Assembly (NCBI RefSeq): GCF_001426685.1
Contig: NZ_LMFB01000010.1
Coordinates: forward strand, 244 to 47,877
Direction of reading: 5' to 3'
Origin: Rhizobium sp. Root483D2
GTDB lineage: Bacteria > Pseudomonadota > Alphaproteobacteria > Rhizobiales > Rhizobiaceae
Length of the DNA stretch: 47,634 nt
This document shows, piece after piece, positions 8,112 to 15,969 of this stretch. The notes beneath the pieces are model-generated. The model was not told the origin of the DNA, searched no databases, and saw only the letters and a program-made list of their open reading frames with translations. Within the stretch, counting starts at the first letter, position 1. Every line of letters begins with the position of its first letter. The position numbers and the translations under genes are program-made.

Positions 8112-8549
8112 ATGAGTGACAGAAGCCTTTCCGACATAGCCACCAAAATGCGCGATATCGATATCGCAATGCTCTCCACCCATACAGACGGCGGCGCCAT
8201 TGCCGGCCGGCCGATGAGCAACAATGGCGAAGTCGATTACGACGGCGATTCCTATTATTTCACCTGGGAAGAATCGCGCATGGTGGAGGATATCAAGCGC
8301 AATTCCAAAGTGGGTCTATCCTTCCAGGGCGAGAAAGCCTTTCTGGTTGCTGTCGAAGGCGAGGCCGACCTCATCAAGGACAAGGCGGCGTTCAAGGAAC
8401 ATTGGACAAAGGATCTGGACGACTGGTTCAAGGACGGCGTCGATACCGAGGGTCTCGTCCTGATCAAGGTCAGCGCCACCAGGGTGCATTATTGGGACGG
8501 CGAGGACGAAGGCGAAGTCAAGCTCGATGGCGCCAAGCAGCGTCACTAA
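8112..8549 (+). CDS. Pyridoxamine 5'-phosphate oxidase-fold general stress protein
   Basis: 145 residues. It resembles the general stress protein 26 / PNPOx-like group: MRDIDIAMLSTHTDGGAIAG, then a YYFTWEESRMVEDIK strand-helix, KVGLSFQGEKAFLVAVEGEA, and a closing VLIKVSATRVHYWDGEDEGE. These split-barrel proteins bind FMN or F420-like flavins; the reaction is usually unknown. The start ATG 8112 has GGGAG six bases upstream, but that site lies in the hairpin at 8080-8106. It is separated from the LOG gene by 88 bp and may be its own transcription unit. Confidence 0.82.
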   Translation: MSDRSLSDIATKMRDIDIAMLSTHTDGGAIAGRPMSNNGEVDYDGDSYYFTWEESRMVEDIKRNSKVGLSFQGEKAFLVAVEGEADLIKDKAAFKEHWTKDLDDWFKDGVDTEGLVLIKVSATRVHYWDGEDEGEVKLDGAKQRH

Positions 8550-8630
8550 GGTTTTCAGTCTTTCAAAAAATCCCGGCCACCGGCTTTGTGTCGCAGTGAC
8601 AGCGCGTCGCGGCTGTGGCAATGAGCCGTG

Positions 8631-9032
8631 ATGAAAACCCTGCGGCTTGTCTTGAAAGATAGAGTGTCGGCCGGCGCTATCGCCGTGCTGATTGCGTCTA
8701 TGTTTCTGCTGCAGGGACTTGTGGCCGGCGTTGCGCATGGGACGATGGCAAGCGCTGCCGTCGATCCCTTCAATATTATCTGTATTGCCCATGAAGATGG
8801 CCCCCAACAGACCTCTCCCGGCGTGCCGCAAAAGGCCGCGCACGATATGTGCGCCACGCTCTGCCAGTTGGCAGCGGGGCATACGCCGGCCTTGCCTGGC
8901 CGGGCGATCGAAATCGCCGCTCCCGCCCTTGGTCATCCGGTCGAACTCTATTTTGCCGTAAAGCCAGCGCCCAGGGTTTTCCTCCGCAGCACCTTTGCCG
9001 AAGCCAGGGCACCCCCATCACTCTCCGCATGA
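8631..9032 (+). CDS. DUF2946-like small exported/membrane protein
   Basis: 133 residues. A hydrophobic segment at residues 12-33 (AGAIAVLIASMFLLQGLVAG) could be a signal peptide or anchor. It is followed by a Cys/His-bearing part with HDMCATLCQLAAGH, like the DUF2946 family often found next to metal-uptake genes. ATG 8631 was chosen; GTG 8628 directly before it is an alternative and no strong binding site is visible. It lies 63 bp upstream of the PepSY protein on the same strand, so a shared role in metal or heme/siderophore handling is plausible but inferred. The HxxCxxxC pattern could bind a metal. Confidence 0.6.
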   Translation: MKTLRLVLKDRVSAGAIAVLIASMFLLQGLVAGVAHGTMASAAVDPFNIICIAHEDGPQQTSPGVPQKAAHDMCATLCQLAAGHTPALPGRAIEIAAPALGHPVELYFAVKPAPRVFLRSTFAEARAPPSLSA

Positions 9033-9095
9033 CGTCATAAAGATCAGGCTGGCCGCAGTGCGCCGGCCGTCATTTTCGCTCATCTGGAGAGACCC

Positions 9096-10466
9096 ATGTC
9101 CGATTTCACCATCGGCCGCGCGGATGCCGCTGTTGCGGCACGTTCGCCGTCCGACCTTTACCGCGCCGTCTGGCGCTGGCATTTCTATGCAGGCCTTCTT
9201 GTCCTGCCTTTTCTGATCACGCTTGCCGTCACCGGCGCGCTCTATCTGTTTCGCGACGAGATCGACGGTCTTGTCTATGCCGATCTGAAACATGTCGAGA
9301 TCCAGGAAAACACTGCGGTTGCGGCACCATCGGCGATGGTCACGGCTGCCCTTGCCGCCTATCCCGGAACGGCGGTGAAATATACCGACCCTCCATCGCC
9401 GGAGGATTCCGTCGAGATCACCGTCAACTCACAGACAGCCGGCAGACTGGCGGTTTACGTCAACCCCTATGATGGCAAGGTGCTGGGCGCGCTTCCCGAT
9501 CGCGGCACCATCATGTGGACCATCCGCACCCTGCACAGCCTGAAATATTTCGGCTCGTTTGCCCGCTCGCTCATCGAAATCGCCGCCGGCTGGTCCGTGC
9601 TTCTGGTAGCCACCGGCATCTATCTCTGGTGGCCACGCGCACAGACTGGCGGCGTCTTGAGCGTAAGAGGCACACCGAAACGGCGGGTGTTCTGGCGCGA
9701 TACCCATGCGGTCAGCGGCATATTCGTGGGTTTCTTCATCGTCTTCCTCGCAGTCACCGGCATGCCGTGGTCCGGCGTCTGGGGCGAGAAGGTCAATGAA
9801 TGGGCAAATGGCAGCAATTTCGGCTATCCGGCCGGCGTGCGCACTTCCGTGCCAATGTCCGGTGAACATCTCGACCACGTCGCCAAAACCACCTGGTCGC
9901 TGGAACAGGCGCAGGTACCGCAGTCGACAGGCGAAGGCACCACGGCAATCAGCCTCGATCAGGCTGTCACCATCTTCGACCGGCTGGGACTGCATGATGG
10001 CTATGCGGTGAATATTCCGATGCAGCCGAAAGGGGTCTATACCGGTTCGGTCTATCCCGACGACGTTTCTCAGCAGCGGGTGGTGCATCTCGATCAATAT
10101 AGCGGTGAGCCTTTGATCGACATGAGCTATGCCGATTACGGCCCGCTCGGTAAGGCGCTGGAATGGGGGATCAATGTTCACATGGGGCAGGAGTTCGGCC
10201 TGGTGAACCAACTGGTGCTGCTGGTGGCATGCATGGCGATCGTGCTTTTGGCGGTGTCGGCTGCAATCATGTGGTGGAAGCGCCGTCCAAAAGGCTCGCT
10301 CGGCGTGCCGCCGATGCCGTCGGACAAGCGGGTGTTTCGCGGCCTGATCGCGATGCTGGCGATCGGCGGCATCCTCTTTCCGCTGGTCGGTCTCTCGCTG
10401 GTGGTGATGCTGGTGCTCGACTGGAGCTATCCGCATTTCCGCCGGGCGATCCGGTTTGCACCATAA
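9096..10466 (+). CDS. PepSY-domain membrane protein (PepSY-associated TM family)
   Basis: 456 residues with the usual layout of this family. A first membrane helix comes at about 31-52 (FYAGLLVLPFLITLAVTGAL). A periplasmic PepSY-like stretch is followed by helices around 155-177, 208-230 and 364-388 and a final one at 416-442, where the protein ends soon after. Conserved features are the YRAVWRWHFYAG opening, the IRTLHSLKYFG segment and the NVHMGQEFGLVNQLVLL histidine motif. Members often sit with TonB-dependent siderophore receptors and are proposed to act as inner-membrane reductases or transport helpers. No receptor is present here; only the DUF2946-like gene precedes it. A GC-rich hairpin follows at 10493. 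Confidence 0.88.
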   Translation: MSDFTIGRADAAVAARSPSDLYRAVWRWHFYAGLLVLPFLITLAVTGALYLFRDEIDGLVYADLKHVEIQENTAVAAPSAMVTAALAAYPGTAVKYTDPPSPEDSVEITVNSQTAGRLAVYVNPYDGKVLGALPDRGTIMWTIRTLHSLKYFGSFARSLIEIAAGWSVLLVATGIYLWWPRAQTGGVLSVRGTPKRRVFWRDTHAVSGIFVGFFIVFLAVTGMPWSGVWGEKVNEWANGSNFGYPAGVRTSVPMSGEHLDHVAKTTWSLEQAQVPQSTGEGTTAISLDQAVTIFDRLGLHDGYAVNIPMQPKGVYTGSVYPDDVSQQRVVHLDQYSGEPLIDMSYADYGPLGKALEWGINVHMGQEFGLVNQLVLLVACMAIVLLAVSAAIMWWKRRPKGSLGVPPMPSDKRVFRGLIAMLAIGGILFPLVGLSLVVMLVLDWSYPHFRRAIRFAP

Positions 10467-10492
10467 GCGCCAGAACCGTCACATAACGAAGA

Positions 10493-10515
10493 ACCCTCCC
10501 CAGAAAGGGGAGGGT
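10493..10515 (+). terminator. Hairpin terminator after the PepSY gene
   Basis: ACCCTCCCC at 10493-10501 pairs perfectly with GGGGAGGGT at 10507-10515 around AGAAA, 26 bases after the stop. Only a few T residues follow (CCTGATTT), so strength is uncertain. Confidence 0.55.
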
Positions 10516-10552
10516 CCTGATTTCCGTATTGATCGTACGAGGCTCTAATTTC

Positions 10553-10674
10553 CTCCGTCATGCTCGCCCTTGTGGCGGGCATCCAGTCAGCTCAAGTCCT
10601 TGAGCTGATAAGGTCTTTTGGCCCGACGGACGTCGGGTCGCTGGATCCCCACCACAAGGGTGAGGATGACGGAG
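10553..10674. repeat. Composite palindromic intergenic repeat (full copy)
   Basis: Two 34-base arms, 10553-10586 and 10641-10674, are inverted copies identical at 30 of 34 positions, each starting CTCCGTCATnCTC at its outer end. Between them are two further perfect hairpins: CAGCTCAA/TTGAGCTG (10588-10607) and CCCGAC/GTCGGG (10622-10637). Related single or decayed arms occur at 15793-15825 and 38481-38508. It lies between convergent genes and contains no reading frame of note. It resembles RIME/REP-like elements of rhizobia; the exact family name was not checked. Confidence 0.75.
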
Positions 10675-10730
10675 TGTGGGGGTGCCGCTGTCGTCAAACA
10701 TCGGCTTCAGCGTTTATTAGCAGTCTGAAC

Positions 10731-10755
10731 GCCCCGGCCATCTCCTGGCCGGGGC
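10731..10755 (-). terminator. GC-rich hairpin downstream of the EF-hand gene
   Basis: GCCCCGGCCA at 10731-10740 and TGGCCGGGGC at 10746-10755 form a perfect 10-bp stem with a five-base loop, seven bases beyond the stop of the minus-strand gene ending at 10763. There is no T tract on the minus strand. It could end transcription from either side. Confidence 0.5.
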
Positions 10756-10762
10756 AATGACG

Positions 10763-11281
10763 TCAGATCTTCCGGGTCTTGTTGAAGTCTGCGGCGTCGA
10801 TGACGCCGTCGCCATTGGTGTCGCGGCGCTTGAACATGGCGTCGGCGCGGGCTGTCACTTCCGTGAGGCTCAGCGAACCGTTCTTGTCGGTATCGGCGCG
10901 CTTGAAGCCCTTCTGGCGCACGCCGGGGAGCATGGCCGGGCGCGCTTCCTTGAGCTTGTCCATCGCCGCAGTCTTGTCTGCGCCGGTCTTTTCCTTGGCA
11001 GCCCGCCATGCCTGGCCATGGGCCTTGCGCTGTGCCTTGATTTCTTCGCGGGTGACCTGGCCATTGCCATCGGCATCGAATGTCTTGAAGGCTTCTGCCG
11101 TTCGGACGTGGACCTCGTCGAGCGAGACCTTGCCGTCGCCATTGGTGTCGAAGCGCTTGATCGCCCATTCGGCGCGCTGCTCCGGCGTCGGCTTCTGCCG
11201 GGCGGCGAAGGTGGGGGCGGCAAAGCCGGTGAGCGTCAAGCTGGCTGCGACGGCACCGAGAATCAAACTGTTCTTGCGCAT
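10763..11281 (-). CDS. Exported EF-hand calcium-binding protein
   Basis: 172 residues. A signal peptide is likely at 1-26 (MRKNSLILGAVAASLTLTGF, cleavage near FAA). Four EF-hand loops follow: DTNGDGKVSLDE, DADGNGQVTREE, DTDKNGSLSLTE and DTNGDGVIDAAD, all with the Asp/Asn/Gly/Glu ligands in place. It therefore probably binds calcium in the periplasm or outside the cell. The linker between hands 2 and 3 is lysine- and alanine-rich. It is a single-gene unit: upstream lies the 3' end of the HAD gene with a candidate terminator, downstream a GC-rich hairpin. Function beyond calcium binding is unknown. Confidence 0.88.
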   Translation of the reverse strand: MRKNSLILGAVAASLTLTGFAAPTFAARQKPTPEQRAEWAIKRFDTNGDGKVSLDEVHVRTAEAFKTFDADGNGQVTREEIKAQRKAHGQAWRAAKEKTGADKTAAMDKLKEARPAMLPGVRQKGFKRADTDKNGSLSLTEVTARADAMFKRRDTNGDGVIDAADFNKTRKI

Positions 11282-11371
11282 GTCAAAATCCTTTCAGTGA
11301 TCATTGTCCCTGAAGCGAGGATAGACAGCCCGGCCGGAATGGCCAGTTAAACTTTGGTAATTTAAGTCTTT

Positions 11372-11396
11372 GACAAGAAAGGGGTTTTTTCTTGTC
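11372..11396 (-). terminator. Hairpin downstream of the HAD nucleotidase gene
   Basis: GACAAGAAA at 11372-11380 pairs with TTTCTTGTC at 11388-11396 around a seven-base loop. It lies about 35 bases beyond the minus-strand stop at 11430 and upstream of the EF-hand gene. The stem is AT-rich compared with other hairpins in the window. Confidence 0.45.
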
Positions 11397-11429
11397 GAAA
11401 CTGTGTTTCGGCGAAGGTGGAGAAGCCCG

Positions 11430-12143
11430 TCAGGTCTCGGCGAGAAGCCGGTTGAGGAAGCCCGTCAGGTCTTCGGTCACGTAATCCACCTCGGCGGAAC
11501 CTTCTTCGGTTCTTTCCCAGGCTTCGGCAAACTCGTATTCGAAATTGCGCGGCACCAGGAGAACGGTCTTCATGCCAAGCGCCTTCGGCACCACGAGATT
11601 GCGCGGCAGGTCCTCGAACATGGCGGCGTGCTTGGTATCGACCCGGTGCAGGCTCATGAACTTGTTATAGGTGTCGCCCGCGGGCTTCGGCACATATTCG
11701 GCCGCGACAATATCGAAAATGTCGTCGAAATGATCGAGGATGCCGAGTGCGCGCGCCGTCATCTCGGCATGCTTGACGCTGCCATTGGTGAAGATGAACT
11801 TGCGGCCGGGCAGCGCCTTGATGGCCTCGCCAAGCGCCGGATCGGCGGGAACGACGGAATAGTCGATCGCATGCGCCTTTTGCAGGAACTCGTTGGGATC
11901 GATGCCGTGATGGATCATCAGGCCCTGCAGCGTGGTGCCGTGATCACGGTAATATTCCTTCTGCAGCGCCTTGGCGGCCACCGGATCCAGCGTCAACAGC
12001 GCCGCGACATAGGCCGTCATGTTGCGGTCGATCTGCGAAAACAGATTAACGTGATGCGGATAGAGCGTGTTGTCGAGATCGAACACCCAGTCGGTGACAT
12101 GGGCGAAATCGGCTTGTGTCGGCAGGCGGTCGAGCTGTGTCAT
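11430..12143 (-). CDS. HAD-family pyrimidine 5'-nucleotidase
   Basis: 237 residues. HAD phosphatase with motif I in VFDLDNTLYP (nucleophile Asp), motif II in KFIFTNGS, the motif III lysine around EYVPKPAGDTY and the motif IV Asp in AAMFEDLPRN. The DLDNTLYP form and helical cap match the SDT1/PYNP-type pyrimidine 5'-nucleotidase group, which removes phosphate from UMP and CMP; substrate assignment is by family only. The start ATG 12143 fits the usual N-terminus; the open frame extends far upstream but overlaps the real gene on the plus strand. A 16-base direct repeat spans the stop codon (11422-11437 and 11457-11472). Confidence 0.88.
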   Translation of the reverse strand: MTQLDRLPTQADFAHVTDWVFDLDNTLYPHHVNLFSQIDRNMTAYVAALLTLDPVAAKALQKEYYRDHGTTLQGLMIHHGIDPNEFLQKAHAIDYSVVPADPALGEAIKALPGRKFIFTNGSVKHAEMTARALGILDHFDDIFDIVAAEYVPKPAGDTYNKFMSLHRVDTKHAAMFEDLPRNLVVPKALGMKTVLLVPRNFEYEFAEAWERTEEGSAEVDYVTEDLTGFLNRLLAET

Positions 12144-12272
12144 GGCCGCGTTATGCCATGGCAAATCTGACGAGGAAATGGGCTTTTTCAACTCCGGCCG
12201 CATTTCCCCTTTGCGTTGCCATACTGCTGTGGCAGGTTCCAGGCTTCGGGTTTGGGCGCAGGGCGTGTATTG

Positions 12273-13064
12273 ATGTCGGACGAAGTTTTCTACGGTCTGT
12301 TTCTGCTGGGCTTTTATGCCGCCTCGGTCATCACCTATTTCGCCTTCGGTTTTGCCGTCACGTTCGTCAACGATCGCAACCCGGAGCGCAGAATTCAAAA
12401 GGGCCGCGGCTCCGGCAAACGCCGCAATGCGGAAATCCGCCAGAGCCTCGCTTCCATGTTCAGCGCCTGCCTGCCGCTGACGATCGGTCTTTATGTCCAG
12501 GCAAAGGGCTGGGCGATAACGCCGTGGGAATTCAGCTGGTGGACGGCGCTGCCGCTGTTCCTGCTGATCATGTTTCTCTACGACACCTGGTTCTATTTCA
12601 TGCACCGGCTGCTGCACACCAAGTGGATGTATCCGCTGCATGCGCTGCATCACAAGAGCGTCGCGCCCACGGTCTGGAGCACCTATTCCGAGGATGTGCT
12701 CGATAATTTCCTGCTGCAGGGTTTTACCGCCGTCATCGTCTTCGTCGTGCCGTTCCCCCCCGCGATCCTGATCGGGCAAAGGGTGTTCGAGCATTTCAAC
12801 GGCATGTTCGGCCATTGCGGGTTCGAGTATTTCGCCTCCTCGACGGCGCGCTATCCCTCGCCGATGCTGTGCACGACGTTCCACGACCAGCACCATTCGG
12901 GCTTCCGCTACAATTACGGCAATTACTTCTCCTTCTGGGACCGGGTGCTCGGCACGGTTTCGCCCGATTACGACCAGCGCGTGAAGAAGACCGAGGAGGA
13001 AGTGCCACCGCTAACCTTCCGCCAGCCCGTGGTTCGGGCTAAGACTCAGGAAAAGTCGGTCTGA
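12273..13064 (+). CDS. Sterol desaturase/fatty acid hydroxylase-family membrane protein
   Basis: 263 residues. Membrane di-iron hydroxylase with the expected histidine clusters: FMHRLLHT (HxxxH), HALHHK (HxxHH) and FHDQHHSGFRYNYGNYFSFWD (HxxHH). Hydrophobic segments lie around residues 8-30, 63-80, 92-110 and 150-175. Family members hydroxylate or desaturate lipids such as sterols, hopanoids, carotenoids or fatty acids using oxygen. The substrate here is unknown. ATG 12273 was chosen, giving the hydrophobic start MSDEVFYGLFLLGFY. It is divergent from the HAD gene, with about 130 bp between, and convergent with the methyltransferase gene at 13075. Confidence 0.9.
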   Translation: MSDEVFYGLFLLGFYAASVITYFAFGFAVTFVNDRNPERRIQKGRGSGKRRNAEIRQSLASMFSACLPLTIGLYVQAKGWAITPWEFSWWTALPLFLLIMFLYDTWFYFMHRLLHTKWMYPLHALHHKSVAPTVWSTYSEDVLDNFLLQGFTAVIVFVVPFPPAILIGQRVFEHFNGMFGHCGFEYFASSTARYPSPMLCTTFHDQHHSGFRYNYGNYFSFWDRVLGTVSPDYDQRVKKTEEEVPPLTFRQPVVRAKTQEKSV

Positions 13065-13074
13065 ACCTGTCCGG

Positions 13075-13800
13075 TCAGACGGCCCGGACGATGAAGATCA
13101 TTTCATCCGAAACGGCCGCGTCGAACGGCTGTGCGTGCCAGTCGCCGTAGACCTGTTCCGCCCGCAGCCCAGAAGCTTTCAACCGGTCCTCGATATCCGT
13201 TCGCGAGAGGAACAACAGCTCGCTGGATGACACGAGCGTGCGCTCGGTCAGCGCATAACGGGTCTCGAACGCGATGCGCTTGCCGGCAATTTTCGTGACC
13301 TGACGGGACTGGCGGACGGTCTGCCCGCCAGTGGTGAGATCGCTCTCCCCGTTCCAGCGCGCCGGCCAGTCTATCGCAGGGTTGCGGCTTTCGAACGCGA
13401 TTAAGCCGCCCGGCGCAAGATGTTGCCGCATGGTTGCGAAGGCGGCGAGGATATCGCTGTCGTCGAGAAACACCTGAAAGGCGTGGCCTGTCATGATGAT
13501 CAGGTCGAACCGTTTGGGCGAACGGAAATCCTGGGCTGAGGATAAGACCCACTCGATCTTCTCCCCGTTGTGCTTTTGCCGCGCCACATCCAGCATGGCT
13601 TTCGCCGGATCGGCACCGGTCACCGAATGGCCAAGAGCGGCATAGGCGTCGCATAGCAGTCCAGTGCCGCATCCAAGGTCAAGTATGCGTTGGGGGGCAG
13701 CACCTGCAAGCGCCAGATAGAAATCCCGGTCGATCGACCAGCCGCTGTCGAGATCATAGAGTTCAGCCAGCGATGGCTCTTCATAATGCAGGTCCGGCAT
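13075..13800 (-). CDS. Class I SAM-dependent methyltransferase
   Basis: 241 residues. The SAM-binding motif I is ILDLGCGTGLLCDAYAALGH at about 39-58, followed by the acidic residue in VTGADPA, a motif around RFDLIIMTGHAFQVF and the post-motif LAPGGLIAFESRNP. The fold is a standard small-molecule methyltransferase; the substrate cannot be deduced. The start ATG 13800 is divergent from the DMT exporter, with 186 bp between, and the gene ends 11 bp from the stop of the convergent hydroxylase gene. Confidence 0.87.
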   Translation of the reverse strand: MPDLHYEEPSLAELYDLDSGWSIDRDFYLALAGAAPQRILDLGCGTGLLCDAYAALGHSVTGADPAKAMLDVARQKHNGEKIEWVLSSAQDFRSPKRFDLIIMTGHAFQVFLDDSDILAAFATMRQHLAPGGLIAFESRNPAIDWPARWNGESDLTTGGQTVRQSRQVTKIAGKRIAFETRYALTERTLVSSSELLFLSRTDIEDRLKASGLRAEQVYGDWHAQPFDAAVSDEMIFIVRAV

Positions 13801-13986
13801 GGAATTTCCTTGGTCGAAATGATGAAAGGCAAGCTAGCGTGCACGCTGGATGGCGCAAGGCGCGCCGTGACGGAACGATCCACGTGGCAATGAAAGCCGG
13901 GCCGCGCTGTGTCCGAAAGGCGACAACTCCTGCCGATGCGCCGCGTGGATATGGATTCTGCGCTGGCGCCATGCTAGCGGGCAGGG

Positions 13987-14892
13987 ATGGAAGCCTGGAT
14001 CGTCATCACAATCGCCGCCGCGTTTTTGCAGAACCTGCGCTCAGCGCTGCAAAAGCATCTGCAGGGGTCGCTCGGAACGACGGGCGCCAGCTTCGTGCGG
14101 TTCGGCTTCGGCTTCCCGCTGGCCATCGCCTATGTCTTCGGTCTGCACTATGCCGCTGGCTATGCCTTTCCGCAGCTGAATGGCAGCTTCGTGTTCTGGG
14201 CGGTCCTCGGCGGACTGGCGCAGATCTTTGCGACCATTCTTTTGGTCTATCTCTTCTCGCTGCGCAATTTTGCGGTTGGTACCGCCTATTCAAAGACGGA
14301 GCCGGTGCAGGCGGCGATCTTCGGTCTGATCATCCTGGGCGAACGGCTGACGCCCGGCGCAATCGCGGCGATCGTTGTTGGTGTCGCCGGCGTGATGATG
14401 ATTTCCGTGGCGCGCATGCCGCTATCCTGGCGCAATCTCCTGGTGGCGCTGACCGGGCGCACGGCATTGATCGGCATTGCCTCCGGCGCGGTGTTCGGCA
14501 TTTCTGCCGTCGCCTACCGCTCGGCATCCTTGTCGCTGGACGGGCCGAACGCGGTGATGCAGGCGGCCGTGACCCTTGCCTGCGTCACGACGTTCCAGAC
14601 GGTGTTCATGCTGGTCTGGATGGTGATCAAGGATAAGAGCGAGATCGGACGCGTGGCGCGCGCCTGGCGGTCCTCGGCACTTGTCGGGCTGGCGGGTGTC
14701 ACGGGATCGGCCTGCTGGTTTACGGCGATGACCCTGCAACAGGTAGCCTATGTACGGGCGCTTGGGCAGATCGAGCTGGTCTTCACTTTCATGGCCTCGA
14801 TCTTCCTGTTCCGCGAACGCATCAACCGCATGGAAACCGCCGGCTGCCTGCTGATCGTGGCGGGTATCCTGCTGCTTTTGATGTGGACGTGA
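13987..14892 (+). CDS. DMT-superfamily (EamA) transporter
   Basis: 301 residues with about ten hydrophobic helices arranged as two EamA repeats of about 140 residues (first half ending IAAIVVGVAGVMMISVARMP, second half ending TAGCLLIVAGILLLLMWT). Proteins of this drug/metabolite family export amino acids or other small metabolites across the inner membrane. The VGTAYSKTEPVQAAIFGLII segment in helix 4 is typical. The substrate is unknown. It is followed 74 bp later by the isocitrate lyase-family gene on the same strand. It is one of three EamA proteins in this window. Confidence 0.87.
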   Translation: MEAWIVITIAAAFLQNLRSALQKHLQGSLGTTGASFVRFGFGFPLAIAYVFGLHYAAGYAFPQLNGSFVFWAVLGGLAQIFATILLVYLFSLRNFAVGTAYSKTEPVQAAIFGLIILGERLTPGAIAAIVVGVAGVMMISVARMPLSWRNLLVALTGRTALIGIASGAVFGISAVAYRSASLSLDGPNAVMQAAVTLACVTTFQTVFMLVWMVIKDKSEIGRVARAWRSSALVGLAGVTGSACWFTAMTLQQVAYVRALGQIELVFTFMASIFLFRERINRMETAGCLLIVAGILLLLMWT

Positions 14893-14966
14893 TCCGTCCC
14901 TAGGCTCTGGCGCAGGTCATCGCTGTTGTGGCATGACAGGCGTGAATTGTTTTCGGAGGAAAGACG

Positions 14967-15734
14967 ATGAACCAGACGGACAAGGCTAAGGCGTTCGCCA
15001 ACCTGCATCGCAAGGGCGATCCGGTGGTGCTCTATAATATCTGGGATGCAGGCACCGCCAAGGCCGTGACCGCATCCGGCGCAAAGGCGCTGGCAACGGG
15101 AAGCTGGTCGGTGGCCGATGCCAACGGTTATGGCGACGGCCAGCAGATCCCGATGCCGCAGCTCGTCGATATCGCCCGCAGCATTGTTGCAGCGACTGAC
15201 CTGCCGGTCTCGATCGATTTCGAGGGCGGTTATTCGGAAGACCCGGCCGCGACTGCCGAGAACGTCGGCCATGTCATCGATACCGGCGCTGTCGGCATCA
15301 ATTTCGAGGATCAGGTAGTCGGCGGCAGCGGCTTGCATACGCTCGAGGCACAGGCCGCTCGGATCAAGGCGATCCGGGCCAAGGCAGACGAAAAGGGCAT
15401 CCCCTTCTTCATCAATGCCCGCACAGACCTGTTCCTCAAACTCTCCGATCCCGTGCGGCATGCACCGCTGGTGGACGAGGCGATCGAGCGGGCGGCCGCC
15501 TATGCCGAAGCTGGCGCCAGCGGCTTCTTCGTGCCGGGATTGTCGAACCCGGACCTTATCGGACGGGTCTGCGAGGCGGTATCGCTGCCGGTCAATATCA
15601 TGATGCGGCCGGGCATGGATGTGACGGCGCTGGCAGGGCTGGGCGTCGCCCGCATCAGCTATGGGCCGGGACCGTACCGGGCGATGATCGAGTGGCTGAA
15701 GGCTGAGGCCGGCGCGGTTTATCAGCAAGGCTAA
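14967..15734 (+). CDS. Isocitrate lyase/PEP mutase-family protein
   Basis: 255 residues. TIM-barrel enzyme of the isocitrate lyase/phosphoenolpyruvate mutase superfamily, recognised from VLYNIWDAGTAKAVTASGAK, ATGSWSVADANGYGDG, the metal-binding VSIDFEGGYSED, GINFEDQV and FFINARTDLFL. These enzymes make or break C-C or P-C bonds next to a carboxylate. The cysteine-bearing KKCGH loop of true isocitrate lyase is absent, and length (255 against about 430) also argues against isocitrate lyase. A lyase or hydrolase acting on a small oxo- or hydroxy-acid is plausible. The start ATG 14967 has CGGAGGA upstream. A palindromic repeat follows. Confidence 0.87.
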   Translation: MNQTDKAKAFANLHRKGDPVVLYNIWDAGTAKAVTASGAKALATGSWSVADANGYGDGQQIPMPQLVDIARSIVAATDLPVSIDFEGGYSEDPAATAENVGHVIDTGAVGINFEDQVVGGSGLHTLEAQAARIKAIRAKADEKGIPFFINARTDLFLKLSDPVRHAPLVDEAIERAAAYAEAGASGFFVPGLSNPDLIGRVCEAVSLPVNIMMRPGMDVTALAGLGVARISYGPGPYRAMIEWLKAEAGAVYQQG

Positions 15735-15792
15735 GGAGCTTGCGTTTGCTGATCATGCCGCAAACGTTTTTGGAAGCCGTAAATCTGAAACT

Positions 15793-15919
15793 CTCCGTCA
15801 TCCTCGCCCTCGTGGCGAGGGTCCAAAAGCGGCGCGTTGGTCTGCGTCGCCGAAAGACGTCTTCACGCGATAGACCTCTTGTGGCTGGATTCCAGTGACA
15901 GGCACAGGACTGACGGAAG
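15793..15919. repeat. Palindromic intergenic repeat, one arm decayed
   Basis: The left arm at 15793-15825 (CTCCGTCATCCTCGCCCTCG...) closely matches the outer arms of the element at 10553-10674 and forms its own hairpin, CCTCGCC with GGCGAGG. The right end (about 15884-15919) keeps CTGGATTCCAG and CTGACGGAAG but has diverged. The 235-bp gap between the convergent genes ending at 15734 and 15970 holds nothing else that I can recognise. Confidence 0.65.
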
Positions 15920-15969
15920 GAGCAGGTCGCCATCAGGCATTCGACGGCGCCTGCGTTACCGAACGCCCC

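Noticed and set aside
12144..12896. N-terminal extension of the HAD nucleotidase frame
   Set aside because: It runs opposite the hydroxylase gene, and the HAD domain starts normally at ATG 12143.
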